In this document: positions 63,904 to 64,000 of the stretch, in pieces
Layout of the letters: every line of letters begins with the position of its first letter
Position numbering within the stretch: position 1 is the first letter of the stretch
NCBI RefSeq assembly: GCF_947497285.1
Contig: NZ_CANMFT010000008.1
Location: 124,001 to 188,000, forward strand
Direction: 5' to 3'
DNA length: 64,000 nucleotides
Origin: an uncultured Aliiroseovarius sp.
GTDB lineage: Bacteria > Pseudomonadota > Alphaproteobacteria > Rhodobacterales > Rhodobacteraceae
Position numbers and translations under genes: made by a program
Notes under the pieces: model-generated
What the model saw: the letters and a program-made list of their open reading frames with translations, nothing else
Databases searched by the model: none
Told to the model about the DNA's origin: nothing

Positions 63904-64000
63904 TCACTCGCCCGCTTTACGCATCGGCGTCAGCATCTGCGCCAGATAATGACCCGTGTAGCTTTCAGCGACCTGCGCCACCTTTTCCGGTGTGCCAGTC
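63904..64000 (-). CDS. uvrA: Excinuclease ABC subunit A, C-terminal end only
   Basis: Reading from the window edge, 31 codons then TGA: TGTPEKVAQVAESYTGHYLAQML..., which matches the C-terminal block of UvrA (GTPE-VA-V--SYTG-YL). The rest lies beyond 64000. Not in the ORF track. Confidence 0.85.
   Translation of the reverse strand, partial: TGTPEKVAQVAESYTGHYLAQMLTPMRKAGE

Overview
The window looks like chromosome from a high-GC alphaproteobacterium of the Rhodobacterales (Roseobacter/Paracoccaceae type). Pointers are the G/C-rich third codon positions, the class II (B12-dependent) ribonucleotide reductase, the bacterial Bpt aminoacyl-transferase, DUF4167 and DUF2852 proteins, a zwf-pgl-pgi cluster, and CbiD-containing cobalamin synthesis. 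Assignment is from gene content and protein resemblance only; no search was run. There are no insertion sequences, phage genes, CRISPR arrays or rRNA genes. One tRNA (Pro, UGG) is present.

Layout. 1-8.6 kb: end of an unrecognised gene, a cold-shock protein, a VOC protein, MetY, a SIMPL-domain periplasmic protein, a large disordered membrane protein with GspL/PilM-like and GspC/PilP-like ends, then HPPD (tyrosine breakdown) divergent from its probable AsnC/Lrp regulator. 8.7-17.1 kb: an Aer-type PAS protein, divergent cobT/cobS, carD, fdxA, an S4 RNA-binding protein, a Suv3-like helicase and a TPR protein. 17.3-24.1 kb: SCP2 protein, lysophospholipase-like hydrolase, zwf-pgl-pgi with a LacI-type palindrome, a ureohydrolase and an HNH nuclease. 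24.3-29.6 kb: esterase, AlkA-like glycosylase, cobK and cbiD, divergent from cobA-cobB. 29.7-36.6 kb: an MFS transporter, then a four-gene TetR/RND efflux operon behind a perfect palindrome. 36.7-47.4 kb: glnE, a YbaK deacylase, a MarR regulator divergent from cytochrome b561, DUF2852, RDD and Bpt genes, then ilvB-ilvN behind an attenuator with its own leader peptide, and a degenerate cold-shock-like protein. 47.6-52.4 kb: nrdJ with a NrdR box, and tRNA-Pro. 52.4-64 kb: DUF192, a double cold-shock protein, pdxH, fabI-gpt, DUF4167, prfA-prmC, DUF1499, a second ureohydrolase next to an M20 amidohydrolase, mazG, an iron-binding periplasmic protein and the end of uvrA.

How it fits together. Cobalamin genes in two clusters (cobT/cobS and cobK-cbiD/cobA-cobB) make a cofactor that the NrdJ encoded further on needs for DNA precursor synthesis. 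The strongest regulatory signals are: the ilv leader (promoter, 15-codon Val/Leu/Ile-rich peptide, mutually exclusive antiterminator and terminator); the TetR palindrome in front of the efflux operon; two TTGC-type palindromes overlapping the marR/cytochrome b561 promoter; the zwf palindrome; the hpd/lrp palindrome; and a NrdR box upstream of nrdJ. Most of the window is ordinary core chromosome. The least-described items are the 992-residue GspL/GspC-like protein, the cold-shock-like protein that has lost both RNP motifs, and the DUF2852 promoter with two related palindromes.
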